DNA from: Alkalibacillus silvisoli
Lineage (GTDB): Bacteria; Bacillota; Bacilli; Bacillales; Alkalibacillaceae
Length of the DNA stretch: 64,000 bases
NCBI RefSeq assembly: GCF_039521975.1
Contig: NZ_BAAACZ010000009.1
Span: forward strand, 1-64,000
Direction of reading: 5' to 3'
The translations under genes and the position numbers were made by a program. The notes beneath the pieces were generated by a model that was given only the letters and a program-made list of their open reading frames with translations, did no database searches and was not told the DNA's origin. Shown here piece by piece: positions 61,613 through 64,000 of this stretch (its first letter is position 1; every line of letters begins with the position of its first letter).

Positions 61613-61705
61613 AGTTAACTCTCCTTTATTGTTCTTCAGCTCGAATCTATTGTAACGATTTTTTATTTAAAATGCTAGTGTATTGCGATAGAAAGGATGC
61701 TTACT

Positions 61706-62659
61706 GTGAAAGAAAAAATTATCAATTCGATCAATCAATATCATACCATTATTATCCATAGACATGTTAGACCTGACCCAGATGCTTACGGTTCCCAAGT
61801 CGGGTTAGCTAAAATGATCGAAGCGACTTACCCAAATAAAAAGGTATACGTTGTTGGTGAAGAGGATCCTTCTTTAAATTACTTGGCACGTTTGGATGAA
61901 ATGCCAGATGAGAAATACGAAGGTGCTCTTGTTATTGTTTGTGATACAGCCAATGAAGAAAGAATATGTGATCAACGTTATACACAAGGAGACAAATTAA
62001 TTAAAATTGATCATCACCCAAACCGTGAACCGTATGGAGATTTAATGTGGGTGGATACAGAAGCTTCTTCAACAAGTGAAATGATTTATGAGTTATATTT
62101 AGAAGGTAAATCTGATGGATGGAAATTAAATAAAGAAGTAGCGAGGCTTTTATATGCGGGCATTGTTGGAGATACTGGCCGGTTTTTATTCCCAAGTACG
62201 ACTGAGCGTACCTTTAATGCCGCACAAGAGTTAGTAACGTACAATTTTGATCGTAAAGCGTTGTATGACAATATGTATCAAGTATCTTTAAACATTGCTA
62301 AGTTTAAGGGTGAATTACTTAGTTCAATAGAGCCACGTGAAAGTGGTTTAGCTGTTTTTAAGTTACCCAAAGATTTACTTGATCGATATGAGGTTTCAGC
62401 AGATGAAACACATACTTTTGTCAGTATTGCTGGTGATATAAAAGGTATTCATGCGTGGGTGTTCTTCGTTGAGGAAGAAGGTGTAATTAGAGTCAGGTTA
62501 AGATCAAAAGGCCCTGTAATTAACGAGGTCGCGGCAAAGTTTAATGGCGGTGGTCACCCCATGGCCTCAGGTGCCAAAGTATTTAGTTGGGAAGAAGCGG
62601 ATGAGATGGTTAAGGCTTTAGACCAAGTTTGCTTAAATTTTGAAAATAACCCTTCATGA
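61706..62659 (+). CDS. nrnA: Oligoribonuclease / pAp phosphatase NrnA
   Basis: A DHH/DHHA1 phosphoesterase of about 317 residues that degrades nano-RNA and dephosphorylates 3'-phosphoadenosine 5'-phosphate. DPDAYGS near 24-30, VCDTAN, IDHHPN and the C-terminal FNGGGHPMASGA are diagnostic. The start is set at GTG 61706, aligning with the B. subtilis N-terminus as I recall it, with AAAGGA 9 bp upstream. ATG 61697 directly abuts that site and is less likely. Cells lacking this role usually have Orn. Confidence 0.93.
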   Translation: MKEKIINSINQYHTIIIHRHVRPDPDAYGSQVGLAKMIEATYPNKKVYVVGEEDPSLNYLARLDEMPDEKYEGALVIVCDTANEERICDQRYTQGDKLIKIDHHPNREPYGDLMWVDTEASSTSEMIYELYLEGKSDGWKLNKEVARLLYAGIVGDTGRFLFPSTTERTFNAAQELVTYNFDRKALYDNMYQVSLNIAKFKGELLSSIEPRESGLAVFKLPKDLLDRYEVSADETHTFVSIAGDIKGIHAWVFFVEEEGVIRVRLRSKGPVINEVAAKFNGGGHPMASGAKVFSWEEADEMVKALDQVCLNFENNPS

Positions 62660-62756
62660 AGGTTTTAATAAGTCCTCACTGAACGTGGCCAAAAGCAATG
62701 AACTTGATTAAAATAAGCATCCTATCTTAAGCTCTAAATTGTGTTGTGTTAGAGCT

Positions 62757-62794
62757 CAAAAACGAAGACACCACGCCTATGTGTGGTGTCTCCA
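62757..62794 (-). terminator. Terminator downstream of the 60-residue protein gene
   Basis: AGACACCAC and GTGGTGTCT form a strong short-loop hairpin at 62770-62792; on the minus strand it is followed by TCGTTTTT. It lies 11 bp past the stop of the minus-strand gene at 62805. Confidence 0.8.
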
Positions 62795-62804
62795 ATAAGT
62801 ATTA

Positions 62805-62987
62805 TTAGTTTCGTGGAATAAACCAGCAACCAATATCAGTTTGATCTTCATAAATATCTAGATTGTTAGAATAAATTCTGCGCTTCACTAATCGGATGAG
62901 TTCTTCAGTTTCTGCATAAGCAGAGTAGCCGTTCAAAAGTCGATCAACCTTCTCGTTTGCAACACGTGTTTTACAAACAACAAACAT
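62805..62987 (-). CDS. Small conserved-looking protein of unknown function
   Basis: A 60-residue basic protein starting MFVVCKTRVANEKVD and ending DIGCWFIPRN. Start ATG 62987 is used because AGAGGTGAG lies 8 bp upstream; a longer frame to 63020 is less supported. It has no membrane segment. It has its own terminator and lies between nrnA and ytrI, where I recall a small ytz gene in B. subtilis, but I cannot name the family. Confidence 0.65.
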   Translation of the reverse strand: MFVVCKTRVANEKVDRLLNGYSAYAETEELIRLVKRRIYSNNLDIYEDQTDIGCWFIPRN

Positions 62988-63123
62988 ATAACACTCACCT
63001 CTTTTGTAAATCACCCACAAAAAAGTTAAATGGGTCTAACTATATTGTAACCCAATACTTTAGAAATATAGCTTTTTTGACAAAACTTTCATAAATACGT
63101 CAAAATATGTTGCTGAAATGTCG

Positions 63124-63630
63124 TTATGATCCTGTAATATGGGTATCAATTGTAATGATGAGTGTAGGAGAGATCGTGATATGCCTTACTTCTAATTCAT
63201 ATTGAATGTCTCTAATATCATAAACTTTGTTTTCGATTGTCCTCATTAATAACTCTCTTTGTTCAGATACTGACTCAATGTTTCTTCCCATTATAGTTTG
63301 TAGTTCTTGTAGGACGTTTTCATTTAATTCGTGTAAGGTGAAACGGTCGAGGTCAATTTCATCAGAGTTACTCCATTCTAACTCGATGTCTTGAATTGTC
63401 AATCGTCTTTCGTTTGCCCGGTTTAAATCATCCTTATCTTGCTTTAATAACTCATTTTCTTGTTGTACTTGGTTTAATTCATTCCGTATGGCTAAATTAT
63501 CTTCAATCCACCTTTCTGTATGTTGACCATATACGTATAGGAAAAACATATACCCAATAACAACTCCAGTTAAGATCCCAATAAAGAAAGCTTGCCATTT
63601 TGTCTTTTTATAAAATGGGGGAATATGCAT
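63124..63630 (-). CDS. ytrI: Sporulation membrane protein YtrI
   Basis: A 168-residue protein with an N-terminal membrane helix (about 14-33, AFFIGILTGVVIGYMFFLYV), a coiled-coil segment (NELNQVQQENELLKQDKDDL) and a small C-terminal domain. YtrI and YtrH of B. subtilis are sigma-E-dependent proteins needed for normal sporulation. It starts 2 bp after the ytrH stop, so the genes are cotranscribed. The hairpin-free gap after it gives no clear terminator. Confidence 0.9.
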   Translation of the reverse strand: MHIPPFYKKTKWQAFFIGILTGVVIGYMFFLYVYGQHTERWIEDNLAIRNELNQVQQENELLKQDKDDLNRANERRLTIQDIELEWSNSDEIDLDRFTLHELNENVLQELQTIMGRNIESVSEQRELLMRTIENKVYDIRDIQYELEVRHITISPTLIITIDTHITGS

Positions 63631-63631
63631 A

Positions 63632-63961
63632 TTAAATGTCCCCTTGAGTAATCCAGCTTATTAACATGAGAGCAGATTTAACACCGCCCATAGCAGTGAT
63701 GATTAGTAAAATTTGTCTGAATAAATCTACAGTAGATGCTTCAAATATACCTTTTTCAAAAGTTGAAATAGCATCAAATGTACCACCTATTGCAGCTACA
63801 ATTGCCCAAATTCTTAACTTTTTCGCTGCTAATAGCATTTCAGAAATTGGTGGTTGTCCAGTTAAGTATGCACTTAAACTGCCAAATAATGCTCCACCTG
63901 TTAATACGCCAAAAGCTATGAAGAAACATTTGATAATTGAGGCTATAAATCGTTCTTCCAT
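63632..63961 (-). CDS. ytrH: Sporulation membrane protein YtrH
   Basis: A 109-residue membrane protein with three hydrophobic segments (about 8-30, 50-65 and 85-102), the conserved FFIAFGVLTGGALFGSLSAY region and ISTFEKGIF. In B. subtilis it is made in the mother cell under sigma-E. It forms an operon with ytrI. The start ATG is 39 bp from the window end with AAGGTAG upstream, so the promoter probably lies near or beyond the edge. Confidence 0.92.
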   Translation of the reverse strand: MEERFIASIIKCFFIAFGVLTGGALFGSLSAYLTGQPPISEMLLAAKKLRIWAIVAAIGGTFDAISTFEKGIFEASTVDLFRQILLIITAMGGVKSALMLISWITQGDI

Positions 63962-64000
63962 ATGATCTACTACCTTTCAGTGTACAAGTTGTCTTATAAA

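Noticed and set aside
62649..62670. Short palindrome CCTTCATGAAGG after nrnA as a terminator
   Set aside because: The stem is only about 6 bp with almost no loop, and the T tract is weak.

Overview
The window is chromosomal DNA of a low-GC, spore-forming Bacillaceae. Most genes run in the order I remember for the Bacillus subtilis ytfP-ytrH region: ytfP, ytgP, the ytl/ytm/ytn/yto/ytp genes, murC, ytxGHJ, aroA, ccpA, motPS, acuCBA, tyrS, rpsD, refZ, ezrA, nifZ-thiI, an SASP gene, ytfIJ, ytxK, ald, ytkL, ytoI, nrnA and ytrIH. Sodium-type stator genes (motPS) and very acidic extracellular segments in MotS, a class A PBP and a UPF0182 protein suggest a halophile or alkaliphile. The genus is not resolved.

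Layout. 1-304: the 3' end of a 23S gene, 5S rRNA and the rRNA operon terminator. 305-1185: no convincing gene, only GC-rich dispersed repeats and eroded sequence. 1186-16415: cell-envelope and RNA genes (ytfP, ytgP, a pseudouridine synthase, RNA phosphodiesterase, lipid kinase, trmB, lactonase, M42 peptidase), then a lipoprotein and PTS-IIC-like pair, ytpQ, ytpR and a nicotinate phosphoribosyltransferase. 16444-17156: a wrecked ISL3-type insertion element where B. subtilis, as I remember it, carries sftA. 17513-28160: murC, peptidase, ytxGHJ, mntR, an unusual FtsA-like protein, aroA, ccpA and motPS. 28343-35556: acuCBA, a class A PBP and T-box-controlled tyrS. 35711-45748: an orphan solute-binding protein, UPF0182, a MurE-like ligase, an erythromycin-esterase-like lipoprotein, a CDF transporter, rpsD with its leader, and a GAF protein. 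45829-55012: refZ, a MITE, ezrA, cysteine desulfurase with thiI, an SASP, sporulation and methyltransferase genes. 55050-63961: stress, alanine dehydrogenase, peptidase, hydrolase, regulator, nrnA and ytrIH.

Themes. Cell division and wall synthesis are well represented (murC, the MurE-like ligase, ytgP flippase, PBP, ezrA, the FtsA-like protein). So are sporulation (refZ, SASP, ytfJ, ytrI, ytrH), carbon control (ccpA, acuABC, ald with a candidate cre site) and translation (trmB, tyrS, rpsD, thiI with its sulfur donor).

The most unusual signal is a family of mosaic, non-autonomous repeats derived from an ISL3-type element. Ends begin GGCTCT, internal GC-rich modules are shared and reshuffled, one copy has a perfect 8-bp target duplication, and one copy keeps the first 39 codons of a transposase behind a hairpin that would mask its ribosome-binding site. 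Copies or fragments occur near 310, 911, 16444, 25491, 28221, 46422 and 57626, mostly just after terminators or stop codons. Next are the FtsA-like protein with several C-terminal NG...GD repeats and a MurE paralogue lacking the DNPR motif. All comparisons were made by eye; no database search was possible.
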